48,451 nucleotides of DNA. Source: a virus. The stretch covers positions 1 through 48,451 of the IMG/VR virus record IMGVR_UViG_3300020122_000371. The stretch is one strand, 5' to 3'. A model generated the notes under the pieces. It saw only the letters and a program-made list of their open reading frames with translations, was not told the DNA's origin and ran no database searches. Position numbers and translations under genes: made by a program. Shown here one piece after another: positions 1 through 10,155 of this stretch (position 1 is its first letter; each line of letters starts with the position of its first letter).

Positions 1-1510
1 CGGCACCGCCGGCGGCGAGAGAAGGTCCGCTCTTGGCTACTTGAAAAGCGCTCCAGTTCCCCTTCTTCTGCGCGTCGACGATGGCATCCTCGAAATGATC
101 TCGCACATTGATCAGATCTCCGACACGTTTGCGAAATTCCCGAATTGGAACCGGACGACCATCCACATCCACGGCTTGAATTCCCGCTTGTTCCAGCAAG
201 CCGGGATTGGCGGCATCTCCATACAACATGTCGCGCATGGCATTGGCTGTGGCACGCTGCGTAACCGCAGTAGCTTCACTTTTGGCGATCAAACGCTGAT
301 CTGCTGGTTTCGACCTGTAATACGCGCTGGCTTCAGAATCCAGGCGGCGGCGGATACGCTCCATCTCAAACAAACTGATGTCTGGATTGTTGCCGATCAG
401 ATTCAGAACTTCCTGCTTGGCGGCCATCTTTTCCTTGTCGGAAAAATGGCTCAAATTCTGCTTGAACGCACTGTCGATGTGGCGGTCGGCACTGGCCACG
501 ACGTCATTCACGGGAACTGGAGTGGTCGGCTGCGTCTGTAGTTGAGTGCTGATGGGCGATTCCATCTGGCCGATTCTGTTGGTGATCGCATCGGACGCAT
601 CTTCAGGATTCTTGATTTTCCCACGGTTATCCTGTGCAATGCGCTGCATGTCGGGCATTACATTGGAAACCGTTTGCGCGTATTCGGTTTCACTCATCCG
701 CGGTGGTTTGACGGTGAGGATCTGTTTTTGCGCCGCAGCAAGTTTTCCCGCTTCAGTCAACGGAGTGCCGCGGACCACTTTGTCAGCAAGCTTCAAAGGC
801 GCTTTTACTGTTTCGAGAGGATGAGCAGCCGCTTCTCCTCCAAGAACAGCTCCAGTGGCTTGCCCTGCGGCGCCGCCGACATCTCCGGTCCCGGCTTGTT
901 CGCCCAGCGATGCGGCCCATGGGCCAACCAGAGGAACCATCGAAGCGATACGGTGGCCAACAGCAGAAGTCGCATGGCTCACAGACCCTGGAGTTCCAGC
1001 AGTTTCTTCCTGGCGGGATTGTTCTTCTAGTTGTCTCGCCTTTTCTGCTTCCTGTTTGTAGGGATCGGTGATGTATTTCTCCCCGAGCCACTTCAGGCGG
1101 CCGATAGGATCTATCTTCCCTTCGGCATTCATGCCAACCAATCCGCCAAGCCCATGCTGTTCTTCGCCTTGGGCGTTTTTCCCTTCGCCAAAAGTCAGAT
1201 CGTAAAGACCCTGCGCGGCTGATCCCACCGCTCCTTTTGCGCCTTCATAAATATTCCCCAGCACGTTCCCGGGCGTGAATCCGTAGTTCTCTGGGATTTG
1301 AGGAGTTTCTTTTTCGGTGCGTGTCGGCTTCTGAAATGTTTTTCCGGCGGCGGCACGCAACCGCGGCGTCGACGAAGGCAGGTTTTCTTCAGTAGCTGCC
1401 GTTGCTGGCGCAGTTTTGTGCGCACTTGGAACGTCCTCCCATTCGTCATCATCGGCGGTGGCAGTTCCCCCAGGATTTTTTACATCTTCCCAATCGTCGT
1501 TTGTCGCCAT
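1..1510 (-). CDS. Large virion-associated protein, C-terminus cut by window edge
   Basis: An uninterrupted reading frame of 503 codons runs from an ATG at 1510 to the left edge, so the C-terminus is missing. The N-terminus carries the acidic motif DDWEDV and then DDEWEDV, followed by a proline/threonine-rich stretch. A glycine/alanine-rich region lies near residues 190-240, and long charged helical segments follow. It is the last visible gene of the leftward structural cluster, directly after a 560-residue protein. I know of similar acidic repeats at the N-terminus of large internal or ejection proteins of podovirus-like phages, so an internal virion protein is my inference. No catalytic motif was seen. 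Start choice: the ATG lies one base before the stop codon region of the next upstream gene. Confidence 0.75.
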   Translation of the reverse strand, partial: MATNDDWEDVKNPGGTATADDDEWEDVPSAHKTAPATAATEENLPSSTPRLRAAAGKTFQKPTRTEKETPQIPENYGFTPGNVLGNIYEGAKGAVGSAAQGLYDLTFGEGKNAQGEEQHGLGGLVGMNAEGKIDPIGRLKWLGEKYITDPYKQEAEKARQLEEQSRQEETAGTPGSVSHATSAVGHRIASMVPLVGPWAASLGEQAGTGDVGGAAGQATGAVLGGEAAAHPLETVKAPLKLADKVVRGTPLTEAGKLAAAQKQILTVKPPRMSETEYAQTVSNVMPDMQRIAQDNRGKIKNPEDASDAITNRIGQMESPISTQLQTQPTTPVPVNDVVASADRHIDSAFKQNLSHFSDKEKMAAKQEVLNLIGNNPDISLFEMERIRRRLDSEASAYYRSKPADQRLIAKSEATAVTQRATANAMRDMLYGDAANPGLLEQAGIQAVDVDGRPVPIREFRKRVGDLINVRDHFEDAIVDAQKKGNWSAFQVAKSGPSLAAGGA

Positions 1511-3193
1511 TTACTGAGTCTCAGGAACTTCTCGATATTCTCCGGTGCGTTTGTTTTGCTGCCACTTCATTCCCTGCTTAGGCGCTCGCGGTGGACCGCC
1601 AGAAGTTTTTCCAGCAGCGCTCCCACCACCCTTGGATTCCTCGATCGCATTACGGCGGCGATTAGCATCGTTGAGGAAGGTCTGCACACTGCCTCGCGCC
1701 TCACCGATAGCAGCTTTCGTCGCATCCGGTTCATTTTTCAAACTATTCATCACTGCGTCGGCAGCCGTCTCAACGTGTTGAGCATTCTTCATCGCGTGCG
1801 CTCCGACCGAAGCCATTCCCAAATATTCCTTGATGGTATGCAGCCTAGCGATGTCTTTATCTCCGGTTCCCAGCCAATCACGAATTGAAGTAAGTCGCCC
1901 GGCGCCAGGACCGAAAAGATCCGGCCTGCGGTCCACGATTGCTTCCAATTCATCGAGATTCTTAATCATGTTTTCGCCGAGGTCGGCGCGGCGCTGCTCA
2001 TCAATAGTAGGCTCTTTGGATTTTTCCACTTGTCCACGCAGCAACTCTTTGCGCAATTCCTTTGTCTCTTCATCGGCGCTGCTGCGGTCTCGCGTTTTCA
2101 AAATGCTGCGGGCCTTGTCGCGATTCGTCGGAGTATTGGCGAGTTTGTGCCCCTGTAAATAATCATCGATCGCTTTGTCTTCTTCCGATGGTTTGCCCTG
2201 TCCTTCTTTCTGGTTGACCAGTTTTTCTTTTTCCTGCTCCAGGAATTGCACTTGCTTGTCAGTCGCCGGGTCGCCACCCGCGGCGTAAACATCTTGAATT
2301 CTTCCGGCCAGCATTTGCTCGATATTCTCTGCACGCTTCTGCTTATCCGGAGTCCCTTCCCAGTCTTTAGCCATGTCCTTGATGGCTTGCGGCGTTTCAG
2401 GATCATTGAGCGAATGCAGTCCGCCTTTCGCGTCATGCCAGCCGCGAATGTTTCCGGCTTTATCGAGAATGAGATCCTGGTCGCCTTCCTGGCCGAGTTT
2501 CTTGGCGCGGGCTTCGGCTTCCGCCGTCTGTGCGGTCTCTAGTTTTCCTTTGCTCTCGCGCTCCTGCTCTCCGGCGAGATCCTGCTGCGCTTTTCTCTCC
2601 TCGAGCCGCTTGTTGAGATCGCTTCCCGGGATCATTGCGGCCACTCCCGGCATCAGGCTCTCGAGCGCCACATTGCCGACTCGCCCAAGCACATGCCCGA
2701 CCTTGCCCATGAACGAAGGGTGCGAAGCCAGAGTGTCGCCGCGGCGTGCGGCGGTAGCGCGGTCCAGTTCCGATTGATAATACGGAATGCTTCCTGCCTG
2801 TGGAGTGGAAACCGGATTTACGCCTTCTGCTCCGGAGGTAAACGGCAGACCACCCTCCGCTCCCGTCGGTGCTGGCGGCGCAGCAAGATTCGGCGCCGAC
2901 ATCGGATTCACGAGCTTTGATGATTCCGGCGGCATGATCGGAGCCGCAGCCATGCTTGGCGCTTCCGGCAATTCCGCAGATTTCATGGCCGGAAGATGTG
3001 GATGAGATGGAGGCGTGAATGGTTTCAGTGCCGGCGTTGCCGCAGTATTTGTGGGCGGAGTCAGTTCCGGAACCACCGTGGGCGCGGCGGGCGGCGGCGG
3101 AGGCTGCAGAGCTCCGACACCGTAGAGATGCTCCCGCAATTCATCCGGATCGCGAGGCAGGCTGATTACGTCTTCAAGGTTGGGTGTCCACAT
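1511..3193 (-). CDS. Hypothetical virion-associated protein, 560 aa
   Basis: The first 130 residues are proline-, alanine- and threonine-rich and look disordered. The middle holds a small glycine-rich hydrophobic segment (about 165-190), then a highly charged helical region (about 190-370) rich in K, E and Q, and a more globular C-terminal third that ends with a basic/glycine linker. It sits between a 225-residue protein and the large partial gene at the edge, in the late structural order. I recognise no enzymatic motif. The composition fits an internal head or ejection-apparatus protein, but this rests on context only. Confidence 0.75.
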   Translation of the reverse strand: MWTPNLEDVISLPRDPDELREHLYGVGALQPPPPPAAPTVVPELTPPTNTAATPALKPFTPPSHPHLPAMKSAELPEAPSMAAAPIMPPESSKLVNPMSAPNLAAPPAPTGAEGGLPFTSGAEGVNPVSTPQAGSIPYYQSELDRATAARRGDTLASHPSFMGKVGHVLGRVGNVALESLMPGVAAMIPGSDLNKRLEERKAQQDLAGEQERESKGKLETAQTAEAEARAKKLGQEGDQDLILDKAGNIRGWHDAKGGLHSLNDPETPQAIKDMAKDWEGTPDKQKRAENIEQMLAGRIQDVYAAGGDPATDKQVQFLEQEKEKLVNQKEGQGKPSEEDKAIDDYLQGHKLANTPTNRDKARSILKTRDRSSADEETKELRKELLRGQVEKSKEPTIDEQRRADLGENMIKNLDELEAIVDRRPDLFGPGAGRLTSIRDWLGTGDKDIARLHTIKEYLGMASVGAHAMKNAQHVETAADAVMNSLKNEPDATKAAIGEARGSVQTFLNDANRRRNAIEESKGGGSAAGKTSGGPPRAPKQGMKWQQNKRTGEYREVPETQ

Positions 3194-3196
3194 AGA

Positions 3197-3874
3197 TTAA
3201 CCGAATCCCGCCGCCTTTGCCGCTCCAAGTCCCATGCCTCCGAGAGTGTTGATGGTAGCCAAAGTATTTTGCAGCCAGCCGCTCTTGCCGCCTTCCAGTT
3301 GTGTCTGCAAATCTCTATTTTGCATTTCCTCTTGGCCTAACTGCTGTCCGGTGTCAATGCCATAAAGCTTCATCAGATTCGATCTGGCTTCTTGCCGTTT
3401 TTGTTCCGCCAGTGCCGCATCGCCCATGTTGATCTGCAATCCGGTCGAGGCCGCCGCACGGCCTTTCGCTCGCGCTGCTTCAGCAAGAGCAGGAGCAAAT
3501 CCGGCGGCGTTGCGCGTACGCATGGAATTCAAGCGCGCTTCTCCGCTGGCGCCTGAATTCACTCCACCCAAAGCTTCGTTCCCCGAAGTAATCATGGAAG
3601 CTCTCTGGAGGGGAGTATATCCAGTGGGGTTTTGCGCATCCTGCACTAAGCCGGGAATGATGGCATTTTCTTCCGTAGTTCCACGGGAACCGTATTGATC
3701 CGCTTGCGCTCCCGCTTGTTTGCCGGACGTCGAAGCAGCTTTCTGCACGCCTCGATCTGCGCGAATCAATATCTCATGGTCGGGAATTTCGTATTGGCCG
3801 TCGTGCGAGGCGAGAGTGAATCGCTGGAGTTCGTCGCTCCAAAGAAATCTCGGGTTGATGGTGATTTTTGCCAT
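3197..3874 (-). CDS. Hypothetical structural-cluster protein, 225 aa
   Basis: The protein is alanine-, glycine- and glutamine-rich. The N-terminal 45 residues look globular, with several aromatics and charged residues. They are followed by helical, small-residue-rich sequence that ends in a glycine-rich tail. It lies just upstream of the 560-residue gene, with stop and start only three bases apart, and is probably co-translated with it. Alanine-rich helical proteins of this size in this position are often ejection or internal head proteins; that is inference. I do not recognise the family. Confidence 0.72.
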   Translation of the reverse strand: MAKITINPRFLWSDELQRFTLASHDGQYEIPDHEILIRADRGVQKAASTSGKQAGAQADQYGSRGTTEENAIIPGLVQDAQNPTGYTPLQRASMITSGNEALGGVNSGASGEARLNSMRTRNAAGFAPALAEAARAKGRAAASTGLQINMGDAALAEQKRQEARSNLMKLYGIDTGQQLGQEEMQNRDLQTQLEGGKSGWLQNTLATINTLGGMGLGAAKAAGFG

Positions 3875-3918
3875 ACCGATGGCTCACGCAATCTCCCCGA
3901 TTTCAGTTGCAAACTATA

Positions 3919-4335
3919 TCACAAGTTCAAAGTCCAGCAGACATAAGGTGATTTTTTAAATCCCATGCCTTCCATGCGCTTGGCGAAGCTCTTGTCGATC
4001 TCCTCCGGCAGCCAGGCCGACAATTGCTCTAACCCCAACTTCCACGCCTCCAGCGCGAACCATCCCTTGAACTCCAAAAGCCATTGCCAGCGCTCGTCCG
4101 GAGTGCCCACTTCGTGATTTAGCAGCAGAAAAAGTTCTCCCTGCATTTTACAGAAAGCCATCATGGCCGGGACGCCTTGGTGCTCGTACACCGCGTTGAT
4201 GATGAATAACGGATTGGGCACAGTGCGGCCATCGACTTCGATGTTCAATTGCGGCAAGCATCCTTCGGGAAGTTCATTGGCGCGGTGAATTTCTTTGGCT
4301 GTCTCTAAATCTTTTTCAGTGAACGGTCTGATCAT
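3919..4335 (-). CDS. GNAT-fold acetyltransferase-like phage protein
   Basis: A 138-residue protein opening with MIRPFTEKDL, the typical first strand and helix of GNAT proteins. A central strand pair (around residues 55-75) and a helix with W and F residues follow, and the C-terminus MGFKKSPYVCWTLNL resembles the last GNAT strands. The acetyl-CoA loop (Q/RxxGxG/A) is not obvious, so activity is uncertain. Small GNAT-like genes of this sort are frequent inside phage structural clusters. It overlaps the preceding gene by an ATGA junction, so the two are probably translationally coupled. Confidence 0.6.
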   Translation of the reverse strand: MIRPFTEKDLETAKEIHRANELPEGCLPQLNIEVDGRTVPNPLFIINAVYEHQGVPAMMAFCKMQGELFLLLNHEVGTPDERWQWLLEFKGWFALEAWKLGLEQLSAWLPEEIDKSFAKRMEGMGFKKSPYVCWTLNL

Positions 4336-4928
4336 AGAGCTTTGGGCGTGGTGATTCTGACGGTGGCCGGGCGGTGCAGATTATTTCCGAATCCTTGCCC
4401 TGCGGATTGCCCATTTGCTGGAGCTGTGCCGCTTCCGGTGGACGGGAGCAGCGTCATCTGAAATGTTCCGCCTGGATCTACCGCTGTAGCCCGTTCGCCG
4501 CCGAAACGGATCTTGGAACTTGGTTTTCCACCCGGCAATTGTGAGTAAGAGCGGAAATAAAACTTCTGCGGATTGCCATCGTCATCGAGCGCCGGAAGAT
4601 TTAGAGGATGCATGGTCCTGCTGGTTCCCATATGCACGACATGCGGCTGTTTGAACGATGGGTCCGTGTCGTATTCCACAAAATAGTGAATACCGCGGCG
4701 CAACTGGCTTTGATCGTTGATTACCGCATGCACGAGGCCTCCGCTGGCCTTCACGGTCAAACTTTGCGGAGCATCTGGCGGCGGCAGCGTCGCCGAAGGG
4801 TCCGCGCCCACGTTATTTCCAAGATTGGTGACTCCGGTGGCCAGACGGCCGAGCGCCAGCGCCAGATAGCGCCCAAACTCCGGAAGTTTCTTTATATAGT
4901 CGAGTTCTCGATCGATATTGACAGCCAT
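4332..4928 (-). CDS. FN3-like virion-associated protein, 198 aa
   Basis: The N-terminal 40 residues form a helix (YIKKLPEFGRYLALALGRLA). A proline-rich linker and a beta-rich domain follow. The segment PDAPQSLTVKASGGLVHAVI at about 51-70, plus later strands ending in KFYFRSYS, resembles a fibronectin-III fold. The C-terminal 50 residues are glycine/proline-rich and low-complexity. It lies between the 1579-residue tail protein and the GNAT-like gene. A structural or tail-associated role is inferred from position and fold. Confidence 0.7.
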   Translation of the reverse strand: MAVNIDRELDYIKKLPEFGRYLALALGRLATGVTNLGNNVGADPSATLPPPDAPQSLTVKASGGLVHAVINDQSQLRRGIHYFVEYDTDPSFKQPHVVHMGTSRTMHPLNLPALDDDGNPQKFYFRSYSQLPGGKPSSKIRFGGERATAVDPGGTFQMTLLPSTGSGTAPANGQSAGQGFGNNLHRPATVRITTPKAL

Positions 4929-4931
4929 GCA

Positions 4932-7900
4932 TCACCTGTTGCGGCCGCTGTACGGAGCAAAGCCCGAAGTGCTCATCAGCATGGTCATTCCCGACAAAGT
5001 ATAAGCCGAACCGACGCATTGCGCGATGAATTCGATGAACAAACGGTTGGCTTCCTCGTCGAGAGGCACTTCCGCATCGCCAAAAGTGGAAACTGGGAAC
5101 GTCAGATCCGGCAAAAGTCTGCGCGTGCCAGCTCCGTCAACGTAATTGTTGTGCGCGACGATGCCGAAGCTACCCTGGCCGTCGATAATCAGCGTCATGG
5201 TGTCGTAGCCGCAGCGCAGCACGCCAACATTCTGCGCTTGAGCGTCGGAACGCGGCAAAAACGATGAAGTGATGTAGCGCTCGGAGAATGGCGAGCCGTC
5301 ATCCTCCAAAAGTCCTTCGATTAACTGGAAAATCTTGCCGTTTCCGTCTGAATTGCCCACAAACACCGGAGCAGTGTTGTCAGAACGGGTCAGAAACGCC
5401 GCGGAAGGCGCTTTAATGGTCCACAAGGCCCATTTGCGGGTGATTTCCGAGGCCAAAAGCTTGCCTGAATAGCTGCGATGCACTCCCACCGAGGAAGACA
5501 GGGCGCTGGCCGTGTTTAATTGCTTGTAATTCAGCTCCAGAATCACATTGGGCGTGGTCGGAGCCGGATCGTCCGGAATCACTCCCGCCGGCAACCATGT
5601 TCCGCGCTGCACATTGCCGTAAGCGTCGAGCCAGTAAGTTTTTAGAGGCACGCCAAAGAGAATTCTGCGGTTGATGATGTCGTTCAGCGTCCAGATGGTG
5701 TGCTCGAAGTCCCAGTTGATCTTGTTCCAGATGGATTGAATCTCTTCAGAAAGTTTTACTGGCTCTCCTCCGTCGTAAATGTAGGCTCCCGGCTGTCCCG
5801 CAAGGATCGCCCAATCCTCTCCGGAGTTTGGCTGGTCGATAGCCGTGGTGATTCCGTAGACGCTGGTGGTTCCAATCGATTGCGACACGGTGCGCACGCC
5901 CCATCCGGCATCGGCAACCACAGGTTCCGTGGTTCCATTGTCGGCCGTCGAGAACAGCGAATTCACTTTGCCCATGTAGAACGTATCGAACTCCACGAAA
6001 CAGCTCTTGATCGGCTGCGAATTCTGCGCGGGCTTGATCACTCCGGTGAGGCGGTCGAAAGCTTCAAAATTCTGCGCGTAAGAGAAGATCACCTGCGTAT
6101 GCAGATTCGGCGCTTCGGTCGGGAAGGCCTCTTCTCGATCGAGCGTCACCACCGCGCCATCCGGAATATTCTGCGCCCAGATGCGCAGCAGCAGATCCTG
6201 GGGAACCGGAGCCAGCATGGTGGTGAGCAATGTTCCACTGAAGAGTTGCATGCGTGTAGTCAAGCTCGATAGCGGAAGAGAGAACGTTCCAAGCGCCGTA
6301 TGCAGCAGCGGACTGTAGAGATCGATGATCAGATTGCCAGAAGCTACCAATGCAGAGACTGCGGCCGTCACGCGCACGCTGTAAGTCGTCGACGCGTTGA
6401 TGATATCCACGAGGAATTCATCTTTGTAGGCGGGCTGCGAGATCATTCCGTAAACCGCTTGCGGCGACCCGGTCGAATTAGTGATCTGATACGCATTACC
6501 AAAGATTGGCGACGTCACCACACTTCCGCCTGCGCCGTTTGCCGGATCTACCGTCCAGCCCAGCGGGTAAGTCTGCCCTCCGGCGCCTCCTCCGACTCCA
6601 CCGTCAAAAGAATGATTGCGGAAATTGAATACCTTGTTCTGTTCTCCGATGGCCGCAAGACGCTGTGCTCCGGAGTACGGAACTAGGGCTGTGCATGAAC
6701 CCAACTCGTAGCACGCGAACAGATTGTTTCCCTGAATATCGATTTCGTCGGCCGCCAGCAGCACTTCATCTGAGAACGACAGCACGACGTTGGTGGTGGT
6801 GTTATCCATCACCCAGGTGGAATCGTTGGTGATTTTCTGTCCGGTAATCGGATCGGTGACGAAGACCGGATCCGGAATGTTGTAAAACTGTCCGCCATTG
6901 GCTCCGGTGAAGTGGATTACCCGTGCGATGACATTCTCCGGACCGGGAGAAAGATTGGACACCGCGATTCCTGTAGATCCGACGATGATATCAGCCGTGG
7001 CGATAGGCGAAGGCTGAGTCAAGAAACCATTGCGCGTCAGGAACGAGTAGCAAAGCTTGCGAATGCCGAAGGCGAAGATTCCCGCAACCACCACGGTGCC
7101 TATGCCTGCGATATTTCCTACGGGCTGGCCGGGCTCGAACTTGAAAATGGTTCCAGCCACGATTCCCGTGCCACTCTCCGCAGCCGATGGAATGTCAGGA
7201 CTCACCAGAGAGATCGAGAAGACTCCCGGGCTGGTCGAGGTGATGGTGGCATTGGAGACGTTGAAGATTCCGCCGCCATTGAGCGTTTCACCCACAGTCA
7301 CTTTCGATCCGATGGCCGGCGTTGCCCCAGAGATCACGATATATCCGTAGGTCGCAATATTTCCTGCGAGCACGGTCGAAGTGATCTGCAACTGCGCGGC
7401 GTTCGTCGAGTCGGTCACCAACCAACTGCCATCGTATCCGGCCGCAGGAGATCCTCCAGTTCCCGCAATTTCCATGGTGCTGCCGATCTGCATGTTGGGA
7501 ATAGGCAGAGTCGAAGTAAGCGTGGCGGTGGTGACCTGATAATTTCCGTCCGGAGCGTTAGCCTCGATGTGGTCGGCCTGATTCACGAACTGGCTCACAG
7601 GCACCTGCACCGTGAAGTACCAGCGACCGAAGGTAGCTCCCGGGGGGATGCCCTCGCCAACGCTAGTTACAGTGTAGTTAGCATCGATTAACTGGCCATT
7701 GAACTGGTTATTCGGATTAGCCGTGTCCGCGCCGGAAATAGTTACTCCCACGCCAACCTTAAGGTCCGGATCATTGGTGGCCGAAGGCCCAGGAGGCGAA
7801 GAGCGCCCCCAGTAAACTGTCAACACGTTTCCTGCGGCGGTGCTGCCAGGTCCAGCGGACCACAGGAACCCTGAAATATGCCCGGGATTTTCCGGATCGC

Positions 7901-9671
7901 TTTTCACCGTTGGCTGGGTGATGCTGGCAATTGGAATGGTGCCGCCAACATTCGATCCTGTTCCGGTCGGAGGAGCGCCTGGCCCGACCTGCGAGAGTCG
8001 ATCAAAATTCGGCGGAGAATAAACTCGCGGGATATCCGTTCCATTCACCAGATCCGAAATAGCGATGTACTCGCGGTTATCGAGCGTTGCGCTCTGCGCG
8101 AAACTGTCCGGAAATATATTCGAGAACAGCGGCGCCAGAAGATTTGGAGCGTTGATGGCGTCTTCCTTGTACATGACGCCATTGCTTCCCAAAACAAGAG
8201 AAGTAAGTTCTCCTCCCGTTTCAGAAAAGGATTTCATGTAGTTGACGTCGGGAGGCGGATCGGGAACCGAGAAAGCCACCAGAACTTCAACGCTGACAGT
8301 GAACGTGACCAGTTCACCGCCCGGTGCCTGCGCCACGATATTCACCGTGAAGTTAGGATCATTGAGCAGCGCCGCGGTCAATTGATCCGTGGTAAATCCC
8401 CACAGGTCCGTCGGCGAGCCAAGTGTGACGGTTCCAGAGACCAGCGGCATCTGCACTGTTTTGATGTCCGGAGAAAGAGTTCCGTCCGGTAATTGCAGTT
8501 GCACCAGAAGTTCAGCATCCGGAGGCTGGGCGCTCTGGCTTCCGGTGAGTTCGACCTCGACGCCAAGAATCGGCAATCCGGTAGGAGCATCGATGATGGT
8601 ATATGTGGATCCGCAGCCTGAAGCGATTTGCCCTTGCGGAACATCGACAGGAATATTCAAAGCAAAATTGGTGGCCTGCAAAGTCTGAGAAAGCGGACTA
8701 CCGCCTCCACCGCAGTCGTGAGTAACCGGAAACGACATATTCTTCATCGCCACTTGCGTCGTACCGCCACCAGCTACTCCGTGATAATTACCTCCGTAAG
8801 TCCCTGCGGGACTGTGAAAGTCGGAAGTGTCTGGACTAACGTAGTGAGCGGTGATTAAACTTCCGCTTACTCCAGGGGTCGTTCCTAGGTTTGTATAGTC
8901 TGGGTCAGTTTGGGCATCCCGTGGACTCAATAGAAAACTCATCACAAATTCCGTAGCAAGAGTGGTAATTGGAGGTCCGCTGTACGGAGTCGGCGGCGGT
9001 CCAGGTTCTGTAAACACACCTTCATTCAAATGCGATACGGTGGGAAGTATTCCGCGAATCACTGTACCGATCACAGTCTGTTCTACTTCTATGACCGGAT
9101 GATTATAGGTGACCGAGAATGAATAGGCTCCGCCTGCGGCAACCGCTGCTGTCAACGGGCCGCTGAAAACCTGAAGAATTTCTCCGACGGCGACCAGCCT
9201 AGTGCCTATTTGAGAAAAGATCGTTCCCAAACTATCGGTAATCCCAATGCAAGCGGTGTCTGCATGAAATAAAGTCCCAGTCTGAATATAAAAAAACACC
9301 ACATCATTTACCTTCATCTCGTTTACGAGAGGTGAAATGACGTCCGATGCGACATTTCCTATGAAGCTCGGACTGCTGGGACCAGAAATGCTATACGCGA
9401 TCAGTGGACAGAGACCTGCTTGGTTCAGCGTGACGCTGCCGCCGCTCCATGACACTCCGGCTGGTCCCACCGATTGCGTGAATCCTGCGTTCGATTCAAA
9501 AGCATCTTCAGGAAAAGTGAATGCACTGCGCTTCCCCGGGCGAGGTCCAACCGCGCCGACCACATAGTCGACGTTGATGGCCCGGGGAGAAGCGCCCTGC
9601 GGCAACCCTTCCGGCGAGGCTTCAGTGAACAGCCCGGCGAAGAGCTCCTGTGCTGTCTTGATCTGCGGCAT
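4932..9671 (-). CDS. Very large tail protein, nozzle/tail-tubular-like termini
   Basis: At 1579 residues this is the largest complete gene of the window. It starts after GGGAG and opens with a pattern I associate with podovirus nozzle or stabilisation proteins: a short helix, then FTEASPEGLPQGASPRAINV and a PRPGKRS turn. The C-terminal 350 residues (W-rich, with repeated strands and VFVGNSDGNGKIFQL) look like beta-propeller blades. The centre, roughly residues 80-900, is a chain of beta-rich, Ig-like stretches full of S, T, G and V, probably inserted domains that enlarge a nozzle-like protein. A tip or adhesin function for the inserts is inference. Position after the fibre-like and connector genes fits a tail protein. 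Confidence 0.65.
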   Translation of the reverse strand: MPQIKTAQELFAGLFTEASPEGLPQGASPRAINVDYVVGAVGPRPGKRSAFTFPEDAFESNAGFTQSVGPAGVSWSGGSVTLNQAGLCPLIAYSISGPSSPSFIGNVASDVISPLVNEMKVNDVVFFYIQTGTLFHADTACIGITDSLGTIFSQIGTRLVAVGEILQVFSGPLTAAVAAGGAYSFSVTYNHPVIEVEQTVIGTVIRGILPTVSHLNEGVFTEPGPPPTPYSGPPITTLATEFVMSFLLSPRDAQTDPDYTNLGTTPGVSGSLITAHYVSPDTSDFHSPAGTYGGNYHGVAGGGTTQVAMKNMSFPVTHDCGGGGSPLSQTLQATNFALNIPVDVPQGQIASGCGSTYTIIDAPTGLPILGVEVELTGSQSAQPPDAELLVQLQLPDGTLSPDIKTVQMPLVSGTVTLGSPTDLWGFTTDQLTAALLNDPNFTVNIVAQAPGGELVTFTVSVEVLVAFSVPDPPPDVNYMKSFSETGGELTSLVLGSNGVMYKEDAINAPNLLAPLFSNIFPDSFAQSATLDNREYIAISDLVNGTDIPRVYSPPNFDRLSQVGPGAPPTGTGSNVGGTIPIASITQPTVKSDPENPGHISGFLWSAGPGSTAAGNVLTVYWGRSSPPGPSATNDPDLKVGVGVTISGADTANPNNQFNGQLIDANYTVTSVGEGIPPGATFGRWYFTVQVPVSQFVNQADHIEANAPDGNYQVTTATLTSTLPIPNMQIGSTMEIAGTGGSPAAGYDGSWLVTDSTNAAQLQITSTVLAGNIATYGYIVISGATPAIGSKVTVGETLNGGGIFNVSNATITSTSPGVFSISLVSPDIPSAAESGTGIVAGTIFKFEPGQPVGNIAGIGTVVVAGIFAFGIRKLCYSFLTRNGFLTQPSPIATADIIVGSTGIAVSNLSPGPENVIARVIHFTGANGGQFYNIPDPVFVTDPITGQKITNDSTWVMDNTTTNVVLSFSDEVLLAADEIDIQGNNLFACYELGSCTALVPYSGAQRLAAIGEQNKVFNFRNHSFDGGVGGGAGGQTYPLGWTVDPANGAGGSVVTSPIFGNAYQITNSTGSPQAVYGMISQPAYKDEFLVDIINASTTYSVRVTAAVSALVASGNLIIDLYSPLLHTALGTFSLPLSSLTTRMQLFSGTLLTTMLAPVPQDLLLRIWAQNIPDGAVVTLDREEAFPTEAPNLHTQVIFSYAQNFEAFDRLTGVIKPAQNSQPIKSCFVEFDTFYMGKVNSLFSTADNGTTEPVVADAGWGVRTVSQSIGTTSVYGITTAIDQPNSGEDWAILAGQPGAYIYDGGEPVKLSEEIQSIWNKINWDFEHTIWTLNDIINRRILFGVPLKTYWLDAYGNVQRGTWLPAGVIPDDPAPTTPNVILELNYKQLNTASALSSSVGVHRSYSGKLLASEITRKWALWTIKAPSAAFLTRSDNTAPVFVGNSDGNGKIFQLIEGLLEDDGSPFSERYITSSFLPRSDAQAQNVGVLRCGYDTMTLIIDGQGSFGIVAHNNYVDGAGTRRLLPDLTFPVSTFGDAEVPLDEEANRLFIEFIAQCVGSAYTLSGMTMLMSTSGFAPYSGRNR

Positions 9672-9683
9672 AGGCTCCCGCGA

Positions 9684-10064
9684 TTAGATAGAAGCGTTGC
9701 GCTTGACGACGGCCACGAAGTTGATCACTTCGTTCTGCAGCGTGACGTTGTCGATGGTGCTGGGCAACTGCTGCAGCGGCGCGGCTGTCGTGAGAGAGCC
9801 CGTGGGCGGAACCTGCAAGCCCATGGCTTTCCCGGTCAGAGGCTGGCGCTGCCAGATGTATCCACTGCCCACATCCGAAGTCAGCAGCACGCGTGCGATG
9901 ACGCCTGTCGCTTCCGGAAGAGCCAGAATGACGGAGTCGAGTGGAATGCCGCCCACCGGATAATTTCCGGTTCCGACGATAGTCATGCGTCCGGAAAGAG
10001 TGGTCGTCTTCTGATCGTTGCTGGCCATGTAATTGGCGGCGGTAATTGAAAATGAAAGCGGCAT
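9684..10064 (-). CDS. Small beta-rich virion protein, 126 aa
   Basis: The start at 10064 is chosen because AGGAG lies eight bases upstream; a longer frame adds an arginine-rich leader without such a site. The protein (MPLSFSITAANYMASNDQ at the N-terminus) is rich in T, V and I and has alternating strands, typical of small phage structural or decoration proteins. It sits between the fibre-like gene and the giant tail gene. A tail- or head-accessory role is inferred from position. I do not recognise a named family. Confidence 0.7.
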   Translation of the reverse strand: MPLSFSITAANYMASNDQKTTTLSGRMTIVGTGNYPVGGIPLDSVILALPEATGVIARVLLTSDVGSGYIWQRQPLTGKAMGLQVPPTGSLTTAAPLQQLPSTIDNVTLQNEVINFVAVVKRNASI

Positions 10065-10083
10065 TCTTTTTCTCCTAGTCTGC

Positions 10084-10099
10084 CGATGCCTTGGCATCG
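10084..10099. repeat. Palindrome in the leader of the 126-aa virion gene
   Basis: CGATGCC, two bases, then GGCATCG form a perfect seven-pair stem. It lies 20 bases before the start codon at 10064 on the leftward transcript. There is no U-tract, so it is not an intrinsic terminator. It may affect mRNA processing or translation. Confidence 0.4.
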
Positions 10100-10155
10100 C
10101 GCCAGCTGTGTTGATGGAATCCTGCGCTGGTCAGGCCGCGTGCCCGTGCCGTACC